Source: an uncultured Sphingosinicella sp.
Lineage (GTDB): Bacteria; Pseudomonadota; Alphaproteobacteria; Sphingomonadales; Sphingomonadaceae
Reading direction: 5' to 3'
Assembly: GCA_946886275.1 (NCBI GenBank)
Contig: CAMPIH010000005.1
Coordinates: 1-34,523, forward strand
Length of the DNA: 34,523 nucleotides
Shown here: positions 15,327-25,326 of the stretch, one piece after another
Layout of the letters: each line of letters opens with the position of its first letter
How positions within the stretch are numbered: the stretch's first letter is position 1
Notes under the pieces: model-generated
What the model was told of the DNA's origin: nothing
The model's input: the letters and a program-made list of their open reading frames with translations, nothing else
Databases searched by the model: none
Program-made: the position numbers and the translations under genes

Positions 15327-16555
15327 TCCTGTGCCGCTGCGGGAGCCGAATGCGCTTCGCGCTGGGCCCAGAAGAACGATCCCGCCGAATAAGCGGTCAG
15401 GAAGGCCAATCCGGCGTGCCAAAGTCCGAACAGCCCGAACGGCAGCATCAGCCAGGCCATTCCCCGTCGTTCCGCGAGCAGGATGGAAAATCGGATGCTT
15501 CGGCCTTCGCTTTCCACCCTGAGGGCGATCAGGAAGGCGAGGGCGACGAAAGCCAGGAGGATCATTCCCCAGCCCTGAGTAGCCGCCAGAGCGTAGCCGA
15601 GGGCCACCAGGGCCGCGCCCGAGAAGAGTGGCAGAAGATAGGCCCACCAGCTGTGCCTGACATCGTCCTGCATCCTCAGCTTCGCCAGCCGAAGCGCCGC
15701 GCCCTCCAGGGGGGTCGCGAGAAGGAGCTTGAACAGACCGGTCCAGAGCCAGCCGTAGAGGAAAGCCGCGGCGGCAAGGCCGGTCAGAAGCGCCGACGCG
15801 AGTCCGATCAGCTGTGGCCCCGCCGGACTGGACATGGTCAGCGCGGTCGTCGCCCGCTCGAGAGGGGCAAGCACCCGGCCGGCCCATCCCGCGCCTGCCG
15901 GAGTGGCGCCGGCGAGGATCCGTCGTTCGAGCTCGGCGAGATCGCTTTGGCGGTCGAGAATCGCCACCGGACCTTCCGCCGCAATGTGGCGCGCGCCGGT
16001 CTGAAGCGCGCGGCGAAGCAAGGTGGACTGGAGATCCCAGTCCCGAAGCATGCCGGCCGTGTCGCGAAGCAGCGCACCGTTGACTGTCGCCAGGCCGGCC
16101 CATCGAGTCGAACCGTCGATCCGTTCGTAAATCTCGCCATAGCCGCTGTCGGGAACGGTCAGCACGGCTTCCCCCTGGACCGAGGCGAGGCTTCGGAGCT
16201 GGTCGGTGTCGGCGACGGCGCCGTCGGCGATCAGAAGCAGCCGGTCGAAGGGATCGATCGCCTCGGCAGCCTCTTCGGCGGTTCGAGCGACGATCAAGGG
16301 GAGCCTGTCCCGCCGAAGGCGTTCAAGGGCCGTGCCGAGCGCGGGCGGAACCCGTTCGACGATGATGACGATCGGATTCGCGCCGGCCGACGCCGCCAGG
16401 CGCGCCTGCCGTTCGACAAGGGTCCGGCCGGCGAGCGGCAGGGTCGCGCGCAGCGCTCCAGGCTCCCCCGATTCGTGATAGGCGGCGATCAACGCTGCCA
16501 GTGCCAAAGCCGTCCCCTCCGCATAAGCGGCGAACGGTAAGCGTCCGCCGCCCAC
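15323..16555 (-). CDS. Membrane protein with nucleotidyltransferase-like N-terminal domain
   Basis: A 410-residue protein I cannot assign to a named family. Residues 1-160 resemble a sugar-nucleotidyltransferase-type Rossmann fold: LPLAGRTLVERQARLAASAGANPIVIIVER (about 39-68) followed by FDRLLLIADGAV at the place of the metal-binding Asp. The region from about 245 to 405 holds four or five hydrophobic segments. No CDP-alcohol phosphotransferase motif is seen, unlike the known cytidylyltransferase/CDP-alcohol transferase fusions. I chose the GTG at 16555, since the frame upstream runs into the antisense-biased Hpt region and becomes Arg-rich. It is 29 bp after the Hpt-like gene on the same strand. 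Function unknown. Confidence 0.7.
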   Translation of the reverse strand: MGGGRLPFAAYAEGTALALAALIAAYHESGEPGALRATLPLAGRTLVERQARLAASAGANPIVIIVERVPPALGTALERLRRDRLPLIVARTAEEAAEAIDPFDRLLLIADGAVADTDQLRSLASVQGEAVLTVPDSGYGEIYERIDGSTRWAGLATVNGALLRDTAGMLRDWDLQSTLLRRALQTGARHIAAEGPVAILDRQSDLAELERRILAGATPAGAGWAGRVLAPLERATTALTMSSPAGPQLIGLASALLTGLAAAAFLYGWLWTGLFKLLLATPLEGAALRLAKLRMQDDVRHSWWAYLLPLFSGAALVALGYALAATQGWGMILLAFVALAFLIALRVESEGRSIRFSILLAERRGMAWLMLPFGLFGLWHAGLAFLTAYSAGSFFWAQREAHSAPAAAQD

Positions 16556-16584
16556 TTGCAAAGCGGTTCGGCTCGAGGTTCGCC

Positions 16585-16884
16585 CTAGCCGGCCAACTCT
16601 TCGAGCGCGACGGCGATCCTGCGCTGAATCACGGGATCGCTCGGCGCCCCTTCGAGCGCTTCGTCGGCGAGTGCCGCGAGCCCGGTCACGCCGAAGCTGG
16701 CGGCGACGTTCTTGAGGCGGGAAACGGCGATCACCCAATTGGCGTCGCAACGGGAACGCCCCATCAGGTCGAGCTGTCGAGCGGCGCTCTCAAGGAATGC
16801 CGCGCGAAGCTCGACCATCAGCTCATGGTCGGCTCCGACGGCTGCGGCCAGGGACGCATTCAAAGCTCCGGGATCATAGGCCAT
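16585..16884 (-). CDS. Hpt-like protein with Ser in place of the phosphotransfer His
   Basis: A 99-residue helical protein resembling histidine phosphotransfer domains: LMVELRAAFLESAARQLDLM, then VIAVSRLKNVAASFGVTGLAALADEALEG, which matches the Hpt pattern H-x-L-K-G-x-A-x-x-x-G-A-x-x-L. The phospho-accepting position carries Ser55 (codon TCC), and the following Gly is Asn, so normal phosphotransfer is ruled out. The frame extends to an ATG at 16962, overlapping the divergent gene's start; I prefer 16884 because it begins at the conserved core and leaves about 70 bp for two promoters. It could be a decoy or a binding partner for a response regulator. Confidence 0.72.
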   Translation of the reverse strand: MAYDPGALNASLAAAVGADHELMVELRAAFLESAARQLDLMGRSRCDANWVIAVSRLKNVAASFGVTGLAALADEALEGAPSDPVIQRRIAVALEELAG

Positions 16885-16909
16885 GGCGAGCTTCTTATGC
16901 GACACGTCG

Positions 16910-16924
16910 TTAACGCGCCGTTCC
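16910..16924. promoter_or_regulatory. Degenerate CtrA-type site in the divergent promoter region
   Basis: TTAA (16910-16913) and TTCC (16921-16924) with a 7-bp spacer match 6 of 8 consensus positions of TTAA-N7-TTAA. The site lies between the Hpt-like gene (start 16884) and the coiled-coil gene (start 16955). A 6/8 match occurs often by chance; it gains weight only because a full site controls the neighbouring DUF2336 gene. Confidence 0.3.
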
Positions 16925-16954
16925 ATCTCGCCGCCAAGCTGATACAGTGCGGAC

Positions 16955-19246
16955 ATGAGCATGGGGGTCGAGCGCGTAGAGGCGCATCCGCAGGGCGGGG
17001 TCGAATGGGCGGGCGAAAGCTGGGAATCCGGCGCCCCCGAAGATCAGCCTTATTTCCAGTCGGTCGAGATCGAGGAAGCGCCGGCGCCTTCGAAATGGCC
17101 GCGAATTTTCGCCGCCTTGCTCCTCATGGCCGCCGCGGCCTGGCTCGGCGCCGTCGGATATTTCGTCGCCAAGGCTCCGCCAGCGCAGGAGTCTTCCGAA
17201 TGGCTCGGCTGGACGGCGACGGCGAGCGCGCCGCTCATCCTGCTCGGTCTCGTCTGGCTGATCTTCGGACGAAGCTCGAGGCGCGAGGGCGAGCGATTCG
17301 CCCGGGCCGTCGCCGACATGCGCCGCGAAAGCCAGTCGCTCGAATCCGTGCTCGGATCGGTCGCACGCCAGATCGAGGAAAATCGTGGCCGGGTCACCGA
17401 AGAGGCGGCCCGATTGATGACCCTTGGTGACGAAGCTTCGGACCGGCTGGGCCGGGTCACCCATTATCTCTCTCGGGAATCGGCCGAGCTCGAGCGCCGG
17501 GCGCAGGCGCTGGATTCGGCGGCGGCGAGCGCCCGCCTCGATATCGGCGTCCTGCTCAGCGATTTGCCAAGGGTCGAAGCGCAGGCGCGGGGCGCGGCCG
17601 AAGCGATGCGTTCAGCCGGCCTCGGCGCGCACGAGCAGGCGGCGGCGCTCGAAGGCCAGCTTGCGGCCCTCAGCGCCAAGAGCCGAGAAGCCGACGAAGT
17701 CGTCGGTGGGACGGCGCAGCGCCTGGGCGCCCAGATCGCCCGGATCGAAAGCGGTACCGGCGCGGCGGCCGAGCGCATGGACCAGGTGTCGGCTCAGATG
17801 AACGCGGCGGTCGACGGCGCCATGGCGCGAGCATCCACCTCGATCGACCAGGTCCGGGACAGCCTCGAGGTGCAGGGCCAGACGATGCTCGCGATGATCG
17901 AGCAGAGCCGGTCCGCCTTCGAAAGTGCCGGCGTGGATTCGACCCGCCAGATCGCCGAACGGCTCGAGCTTGTCGGCACCCGAATCGAGAACCTGGCCCA
18001 GCGGCTCGCCGAGCAGGATTCGGCCAGCCAGGCGCTGGCCGATCGGCTGTCCGGCCTGCTTGCCTCGCTCGACGAGCAGCTGAATGCGATCGGCCAAAGC
18101 GGCGATTCGCAAGGCGAGCGGCTCGGCGAGTCGCTGTCCCAGCTCCGTGACGTGGCGGCGAAGCTTCATGGCGAAATCCAGGAGGGTGACGGACTCGCCG
18201 GGGCGCTGATCGACCGAACCCAACAGATGGCCGAAGCGGCCTCCGCGCTGGCTGCGCAGATGCGCGGCGAGGTGACTTCGGCTCTCGAGTCGGTGTCGGC
18301 GCAGGCGGAGCGCACCGGAGCGACCGCGGAAGCGATCATTCCCTCGGTCGAAAACATCCAGGCCGCGGCGGCGCTCGCGGCCGACTCGATGACGATCAGC
18401 GAGGACAGCCTCAACCGTCAGCAGGAAGCGCTTGGTATCCTGCTGTCGACGCTCCACGACGGCGTTCGCGAAGCCGACGAGAAGCTCACCGCTCTGGGTG
18501 CCGTGATCGGCGAGACCGATGCCGGGGCCTCGCAGCTCGCCAAGCAGACCGGGCCGGAGCTGATCGACGCTCTGGTCCGGGTCCGCGATGCCGCCAACCA
18601 GGCGGCCAACCATGCTCGCGAAGCGATCGCGGCCGTGATCCCCGAGAGCGTCGATGCGCTGGTTTCCGCCAGCCGCGAAGCCGTCGGCCAGGGAATTACC
18701 GGGCCGGTGAAGGACGAGATCGAGGAAATCGGCACCGCCGCCCAGCAGGCGGTGTCGGTGGCGCGGCAGGCGAGCGAACGGCTGACCCGGCAATTGCTGG
18801 CGATCGGGGAGACGGCCGCGACCATCGAGGCCCGGATCGAGGAAGACCGTAGCGCGCGCGAGGAGAAGGAGGCCGAGAATCTGACTCGCCGGGTCGCTCT
18901 GTTGATGGAGGCGATCAACTCGACATCGGTCGACCTCAACAAGGTCCTTTCGAACGAAGTGGCCGACACCGCCTGGGCCGCCTATCTCAAGGGGGATCGC
19001 GGCGTCTTCACGCGCCGCGCGGTGCGGCTGCTCGAATCGGGCGAGGCCCGCGAAATCCAGCGGCAATATGAGCGCGAGCCGGATTTCCGCGATCAGGTCA
19101 ACCGCTACGTCCACGATTTCGAGGCGATGCTTCGACGGGTGCTCGCCGATCGCGAAGGAACGACGATGGGCGTCACCTTGCTCTCGTCGGACATGGGCAA
19201 GCTCTACGTCGCCCTCGCCCAGGCGATCGATCGCCTGCGGACCTGA
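16955..19246 (+). CDS. Large membrane-anchored coiled-coil protein
   Basis: A 763-residue protein without an assigned function. An acidic cytoplasmic N-terminus (1-46) precedes two membrane segments (about 50-72 and 86-105) joined by a short periplasmic loop. About 500 residues of Ala/Gln/Glu-rich heptad-like coiled coil follow (about 110-640), superficially like chemoreceptor or apolipoprotein repeats but without a chemoreceptor hairpin tip. A compact C-terminal domain (about 655-763) contains SNEVADTAWAAYLKGDRGVFTRRAVRLL and DFRDQVNRYVHDFEAMLRRVLADREG, which looks more conserved than the coil. An ATG at 16961 is an alternative start. It is divergent from the Hpt-like gene. A structural or scaffold role at the inner membrane is inferred. 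Confidence 0.8.
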   Translation: MSMGVERVEAHPQGGVEWAGESWESGAPEDQPYFQSVEIEEAPAPSKWPRIFAALLLMAAAAWLGAVGYFVAKAPPAQESSEWLGWTATASAPLILLGLVWLIFGRSSRREGERFARAVADMRRESQSLESVLGSVARQIEENRGRVTEEAARLMTLGDEASDRLGRVTHYLSRESAELERRAQALDSAAASARLDIGVLLSDLPRVEAQARGAAEAMRSAGLGAHEQAAALEGQLAALSAKSREADEVVGGTAQRLGAQIARIESGTGAAAERMDQVSAQMNAAVDGAMARASTSIDQVRDSLEVQGQTMLAMIEQSRSAFESAGVDSTRQIAERLELVGTRIENLAQRLAEQDSASQALADRLSGLLASLDEQLNAIGQSGDSQGERLGESLSQLRDVAAKLHGEIQEGDGLAGALIDRTQQMAEAASALAAQMRGEVTSALESVSAQAERTGATAEAIIPSVENIQAAAALAADSMTISEDSLNRQQEALGILLSTLHDGVREADEKLTALGAVIGETDAGASQLAKQTGPELIDALVRVRDAANQAANHAREAIAAVIPESVDALVSASREAVGQGITGPVKDEIEEIGTAAQQAVSVARQASERLTRQLLAIGETAATIEARIEEDRSAREEKEAENLTRRVALLMEAINSTSVDLNKVLSNEVADTAWAAYLKGDRGVFTRRAVRLLESGEAREIQRQYEREPDFRDQVNRYVHDFEAMLRRVLADREGTTMGVTLLSSDMGKLYVALAQAIDRLRT

Positions 19247-19283
19247 AGTCCCGCTTGGGGCGGACCGGCCCCGGACTTTGGAA

Positions 19284-19348
19284 TTGAGCCTGATTCACGC
19301 GTTCAGCGGAAGCGCTTCACGTTGCCTCTTCAAACGATCAGGCTCTAA
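19284..19348. repeat. Imperfect inverted repeat between convergent genes
   Basis: GAGCCTGAT (19286-19294) is inverted as ATCAGGCTC (19337-19345); adding ATT at the outer ends with a one-base bulge extends the pairing. The 42-bp interior contains the 10-bp palindrome GAAGCGCTTC (19309-19318). The right arm includes the stop codon of the DUF1467 gene. It resembles a mobile intergenic repeat element and may also fold as a bidirectional terminator, though no T-tract follows. A shorter GGGGC/GCCCC hairpin lies just upstream (19257-19272). Confidence 0.6.
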
Positions 19349-19605
19349 TGGGCCCAGTCCAGTTCCTCGGCGCCGATCCAGCCGAACGTGTAATTGGCGT
19401 AGAAAATTCCGAACAGGACCGCCGACAGCATCGTCGCCCGAAGAGCCACCCGGCCGAAGCTGAAACGGTGAGGCGCGCTCTCGGCGTGGCCGGGCAGCGA
19501 TTCAGCGCCCTCCTCCTCGGCGGTTCGGACACCGAACGGGAGGACGAAGAACAGGCTCATCATCCAGAAGAGCAGATAGATGGCGGCGATCGAGGTGATT
19601 TGCAT
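19345..19605 (-). CDS. DUF1467 family small membrane protein
   Basis: An 86-residue inner-membrane protein with two hydrophobic segments (about 5-25 and 52-75). It shows the DUF1467 signature: SLFFVLPFGVRT at the end of the first helix, then a charged cytosolic loop and a second helix ending FYANYTFGW. No biochemical role is known. The gene starts 10 bp after the RNase J stop on the same strand; linkage to RNase J is common in alphaproteobacteria. Its TAG stop lies inside the right arm of the intergenic inverted repeat. Confidence 0.88.
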   Translation of the reverse strand: MQITSIAAIYLLFWMMSLFFVLPFGVRTAEEEGAESLPGHAESAPHRFSFGRVALRATMLSAVLFGIFYANYTFGWIGAEELDWAH

Positions 19606-19615
19606 CCGATTCAGC

Positions 19616-21265
19616 CTACACCCGAACCAGGAGCACCGTCACGACCGGCTTCTTGCCCGTCCAATCGGTGACCCGACGCCTCACCGCAAGCCGAACCGCC
19701 TCGCGGAGCTTGGCCTCGTCGCCGTCGCTCCTTCGCACCGCCTCGGCCGCCGCCGCGCAGGCATCTTCGAGAAAGGCCTGGCGGTCCTCCTCGACGGGGA
19801 TGCCCTGAATGTCGATCTCGACGTCGCCCGCGGTCTTGCCGTCGCTGCCGAGGGCGACCGCGACCGAGACGAATCCGGCGAAAGCGAGACGGCGGCGCTC
19901 GTTCATCGTCGAGCCGTCGGCCGGGAGGATGACGTCGCCGTCGAGGACCAACCGCCCGACCCGCTCTTCACCAAGCTTCCCAGGCCCGTTCGGCGCGAGC
20001 CTCACGACGTCGCCATTCTTCTGGACGATCCCATGCGGAATGCCCCGCGATCGGGCAAATCGCGCCTGCTCCATCATGTGGCGCATCTCGCCATGGACTG
20101 GGACGATGATCTGCGGCCGGATCCATTCATACATGGCGGCGAGCTCGGGTCGCCCAGGATGGCCTGAAACATGGACGGGCGCCTGGCGATCCGTGATCAT
20201 CTCGATGCCCTTGCCGGCGAGCTCGTTCTGGATCCGTCCGATCGCGATCTCGTTGCCGGGGATCTGCTTCGACGAGAAGATGACCAGATCGCCGCGATCG
20301 AGGGCCAGCTTGTGCTCCCCGAACGCGATCCGCGAAAGCGCGGCGCGCTGCTCGCCCTGGCCACCGGTGGCGATGATCAGCACCTCCCGCCGAGGAAGCC
20401 GCATCGCGGTATCGAAATCGATCACCGGCGGAAAATCGCTGAGATAGCCGACGCTCTGCGAGACCCTGATGATCCGATCGAGGCTTCGGCCGGCGACGCA
20501 GACCTGCCGGCCGGTGTCGCGGGCGACGTGACCCAGTGTCTTCAGCCGGGCGGCGTTGGAAGCGAAAGTCGTCACCAGCACCCGGCAGTCGGCGTCCTGG
20601 ATCACTTCGTCCAGGCCGGCCCTGACGCTGAGCTCCGACCCCGACGGGGCCTCCTGGAAGACGTTGGTCGAATCGCAGACCAGCGCGAGAATGCCTTCGT
20701 CCCCGATCGCCCGAAGCTCGGCTTCGGTGCTCGGATCGCCAAGCTGGGGACTATCGTCCAGCTTCCAGTCGCCGGTATGGAAGACCCGCCCGAAAGGCGT
20801 GTCGATGAGGAGCGCGTTGCCTTCCGGAATCGAGTGGGCGAGCGGGATATATTTGAGGCGGAACGGTCCGAGGCTGAAGTCGGTGAGCATGTCCTCGACG
20901 TTGAGCTGGACCTGCTCCGTCAGCCCCTCCTCCTCCAGCTTTCCGGCGATCAGACCGGCCGTGAACGGCGTGGCATAGAGAGGAACGCCGAGATCGTGGG
21001 CGAGATAGGGGATGGCGCCGATATGATCCTCATGACCGTGGGTGAGGACGATTCCGAGCAGGTCGTCGCGCCGCTGCTCGATGAAGCTGAGATCCGGCAG
21101 GACCAGCTCGACCCCGGGATAGGCCGGATCGGCAAAGGTCATGCCCAGATCGACCATGATCCATTTGCCGCGGCAGCCGTAGAGATTGACGTTCATGCCG
21201 ATCTCGCCGGATCCGCCAAGCGCCAGGAATAGGAGTTCTTCGCCCGGTTTCATTTTCTTCGCCAC
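19616..21265 (-). CDS. rnj: Ribonuclease J
   Basis: RNase J is a metallo-beta-lactamase/beta-CASP ribonuclease with 5'-to-3' exo- and endonuclease activity, working in mRNA decay and RNA maturation in the cytoplasm. The 549-residue length is typical. The zinc motif HGHEDH is at 76-81 (His76, His78, Asp80, His81), with further ligands in PLAHSIPEG and HTGDWK. The beta-CASP region contains TTFASNAARL and the conserved IIVPVHGEMRHM; the small C-terminal domain closes the chain. The next gene on the strand is DUF1467, 10 bp away. The gene diverges from the PAS protein gene over 170 bp; a GGAACaGTTCC palindrome (21306-21316) lies in that gap. Confidence 0.96.
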   Translation of the reverse strand: MAKKMKPGEELLFLALGGSGEIGMNVNLYGCRGKWIMVDLGMTFADPAYPGVELVLPDLSFIEQRRDDLLGIVLTHGHEDHIGAIPYLAHDLGVPLYATPFTAGLIAGKLEEEGLTEQVQLNVEDMLTDFSLGPFRLKYIPLAHSIPEGNALLIDTPFGRVFHTGDWKLDDSPQLGDPSTEAELRAIGDEGILALVCDSTNVFQEAPSGSELSVRAGLDEVIQDADCRVLVTTFASNAARLKTLGHVARDTGRQVCVAGRSLDRIIRVSQSVGYLSDFPPVIDFDTAMRLPRREVLIIATGGQGEQRAALSRIAFGEHKLALDRGDLVIFSSKQIPGNEIAIGRIQNELAGKGIEMITDRQAPVHVSGHPGRPELAAMYEWIRPQIIVPVHGEMRHMMEQARFARSRGIPHGIVQKNGDVVRLAPNGPGKLGEERVGRLVLDGDVILPADGSTMNERRRLAFAGFVSVAVALGSDGKTAGDVEIDIQGIPVEEDRQAFLEDACAAAAEAVRRSDGDEAKLREAVRLAVRRRVTDWTGKKPVVTVLLVRV

Positions 21266-21435
21266 CTCTGGAAAGCCGTGCCTCCCATACAGCTTTCAGG
21301 GTCGTGGAACAGTTCCGTGCGTGACTTCGGCAACACCAAGGGCCGGAAAACGGATAAATCCGCCTCTGGGTGGAACTGCAGCCCCTGATCTGAGTTAAGC
21401 TCACCAATCGGGGGACCACCACCATTTTAGTGACC

Positions 21436-22029
21436 ATGCCTCAACAGCTTGAAACGTTCGACTCCGCGAGCGCGGACGACATGATCCGCTTCGCCGCGGC
21501 GGCCGCCGCCGAAGGCGATCGCGCGCTCCAGGACGCGATCGAGACTCTTCCTGCGCCGATTTACCTGACCGATGCCGATGGCTGGGTCACTTTCTTCAAC
21601 CGTGCCTGCGTTGATTTCGCCGGGCGAACGCCCGTCGCCGGTCAGGATCGATGGTGCGTTACCTGGCGCCTTTACACCGAGAAAGGCGCGCCGCTCCCTC
21701 ACGACTGCTGCCCGATGGCCATGGCGATCAGGGAACAGCGCGAAATTCGCGGAGTCGTCGCTTTCGCCGAGCGCCCCGACGGAAGCAGGGTCATGTTCAC
21801 GCCTTATCCGACGCTGATCCGCGATAATTCCGGTCGCCTCGTCGGCGCCGTGAACCTGTTGATCGATGTCACCGACGAGCGTCAGTCCGCTTCACTGAAG
21901 GCACAGGCCCAAAGGTGCCGGCGGCTCGCCCAGTCGGTTACCGATAGCCGAACGGTCTCGACCTTGTTGGGCATGGCGACGGAATATGAGGACAAGGCGC
22001 GAGCACTTCAGCCGCGCGAAACCCACTGA
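21436..22029 (+). CDS. Single PAS-domain protein
   Basis: A 197-residue soluble protein with one PAS domain (about 35-150): ALQDAIETLPAPIYLTDADGWVTFFNRACVDFAG, then PLPHDCCPMAMAIREQREIRGVVAFAERPDGSRVMFTPYPTLIRD and the PAC-like GAVNLLIDVTDE. A 45-residue basic helical tail follows. No kinase, cyclase, GGDEF or DNA-binding domain is attached, so it may sense a ligand and signal by protein contact. The Cys-Cys pair in HDCCPMA is common in this PAS subtype. The frame opens with GTG at 21430; the ATG at 21436 is preferred, but no clear ribosome site decides between them. It converges on ettA; a 5-bp GC hairpin (22046-22060) lies between them. Confidence 0.78.
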   Translation: MPQQLETFDSASADDMIRFAAAAAAEGDRALQDAIETLPAPIYLTDADGWVTFFNRACVDFAGRTPVAGQDRWCVTWRLYTEKGAPLPHDCCPMAMAIREQREIRGVVAFAERPDGSRVMFTPYPTLIRDNSGRLVGAVNLLIDVTDERQSASLKAQAQRCRRLAQSVTDSRTVSTLLGMATEYEDKARALQPRETH

Positions 22030-22084
22030 GAAATGACGAACGCGACCGGCACGGAGCCGGCCGAATCCTGTCTGGATCGCGCTC

Positions 22085-23764
<1,680 letters not shown>

Positions 23765-23894
23765 GAGGCGCTTGCTCTCCAGAGATCAGGCTGACGGGAT
23801 TGGCGGCTTACCTAAGACCTAAGCCCCGGGGCCGCAATGGGTCGACCGCTTGGCGGGATTGGCAAAGGCCGGCGGCGTCCCTAATCGCCTTGCC

Positions 23895-25262
23895 ATGAAG
23901 AAACTTCTCCTCCTTGCCCTCGCCCTTCCCTCCTTGCTGTCGGCGCAGCCGGCCGAGAATCGCGCCGAAGCGCTTCGCGATTCCGCTCTCGCCGAGGACA
24001 GCCTCGCCTGGGACATTCTCGAAGGCCTTACCACCGAGGTTGGCCCTCGGCTTGCCGGCACGGAGGCCGAGCAGCGCGCCCGCGACTGGGCGGTGGCGAG
24101 GCTCACTCGCCTCGGCTTCAGCAACGTCCATGTCGAGCCGTTCGAGATTCCGGTGTGGGTCCGCGGCGATGAGGAAGCGGAGATCCTCTCCCCTTTTCCG
24201 CAGCCGCTGGTGATCACTGCACTGGGCAATAGCGCGGCCACTCCGGCAGGCGGACTCGAAGCGGAGGTGATCGGCTTCGAGAGCGTCGCCGAGCTCCAGG
24301 CCGCCAGCGATTCCAGCGTTCGCGGCAAGATCGTCTTCGTCACTCACAACATGACGCCCACTCAGGACGGGTCCGGCTACGGCCAGTTCGGAGCGCCGCG
24401 CCGCGAAGGACCGACGATCGCGTCGCGCAAGGGTGCGGCGGCGATCGTGGTCCGGTCGATCGGCACCGATTATCATCGCAATCCCCACACCGGCGTCCAG
24501 ACCTTCGCCGAGGGCGTTCAGCCCATCCCCGCCGCCGCCTTGTCGATTCCGGATGCCGAACAACTGCAACGAATCCTGGCGCGGGGCCAGCCGGTCAGGA
24601 TGAAGCTTCTCCTGACTCCGCGCCAGATCGGCCGCCGCGCTTCGGGCAATGTCGTCGCCGAAGTGCCTGGAACCGATCCTGAAGCGGGAATCATCCTGAT
24701 CGGCGGCCATCTCGACAGCTGGGACCTTGGCACCGGCGCGATCGACAATGCGGCGGGAGTGGCGATCACCGTCGCCGCGGCGCATCGGATCATGCGGGCG
24801 GGCCCGCCCCGCCGCACCATCCGGGTCGTCCTGTTCGGCGCGGAAGAAGTGGGGGTGTTCGGCGGGACCGCCTATTTCGAGCGCCATCGGGGCGACGGCA
24901 ATATCGTGCTCGTGTCGGAATCCGACTTCGGCGCCGACCGGGTCTGGCGGATCGACCAGGGTCTCGCGCCGGCCAATTCCGCCCTCGGCGACCGGATCGC
25001 CGCCCTGGTCGCACCTCTCGGGATCGTTCGGGGGACAGCCGCCGCCAATGGCGGCGCCGATCTCGGCGCCTGGGCGCGTGCCGGGGTGGCGGCGATCGAC
25101 CTCAACCAGGATGGTACGCGCTATTTCGACTATCATCACACGCCGGACGATACGCTCGACAAGGTGGATCCGGTCCAGCTTCGCCAGAACGTCGCGGCCT
25201 GGACGGCGATGCTGGCGGCGGCGGCCAACGCCTCCGAACCGATCGGACCTGTTTCAAGATAA
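23895..25262 (+). CDS. Secreted M28-family zinc aminopeptidase
   Basis: A 455-residue exported metallopeptidase. The Lys-Lys start and hydrophobic core (MKKLLLLALALPSLLSAQP) form a signal peptide, so the ATG at 23895 is preferred over an upstream frame opening at 23850. A PA-like insert (GKIVFVTHNM to AAAIVVRSIG) precedes the peptidase core. Zinc ligands of the family are visible: His272 and Asp274 in GGHLDSWD, Asp284 in IDNAAG, Glu317-Glu318 in FGAEEVG, and His414/His415 in YHHTPDDTLD. It probably trims peptides in the periplasm, as a carboxypeptidase-Q/leucyl-aminopeptidase-like enzyme. The TonB-dependent receptor starts 64 bp downstream, so cotranscription is possible. Confidence 0.92.
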   Translation: MKKLLLLALALPSLLSAQPAENRAEALRDSALAEDSLAWDILEGLTTEVGPRLAGTEAEQRARDWAVARLTRLGFSNVHVEPFEIPVWVRGDEEAEILSPFPQPLVITALGNSAATPAGGLEAEVIGFESVAELQAASDSSVRGKIVFVTHNMTPTQDGSGYGQFGAPRREGPTIASRKGAAAIVVRSIGTDYHRNPHTGVQTFAEGVQPIPAAALSIPDAEQLQRILARGQPVRMKLLLTPRQIGRRASGNVVAEVPGTDPEAGIILIGGHLDSWDLGTGAIDNAAGVAITVAAAHRIMRAGPPRRTIRVVLFGAEEVGVFGGTAYFERHRGDGNIVLVSESDFGADRVWRIDQGLAPANSALGDRIAALVAPLGIVRGTAAANGGADLGAWARAGVAAIDLNQDGTRYFDYHHTPDDTLDKVDPVQLRQNVAAWTAMLAAAANASEPIGPVSR

Positions 25263-25326
25263 GAGCCATCGCCTTGACGCGGGGTCCGGCTGCTCCGACA
25301 AACGGCCAAAGGGGGCTGATAGGGGA

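Noticed and set aside
16556..16750. Upstream extension of the nucleotidyltransferase-like membrane protein
   Set aside because: Very Arg-rich and overlapping the Hpt-like gene in another frame; the GTG at 16555 begins the plausible protein.
17612..19114. 500-codon minus-strand open frame opposite the coiled-coil gene
   Set aside because: Its Arg/His/Asp-rich composition is typical of GC-rich antisense frames, with no recognisable domain.
21306..21316. GGAACaGTTCC as a general-stress sigma (EcfG) -35 element
   Set aside because: On neither strand is there a CGTT -10 at 16-17 bp. The palindrome is kept only as a note under RNase J.
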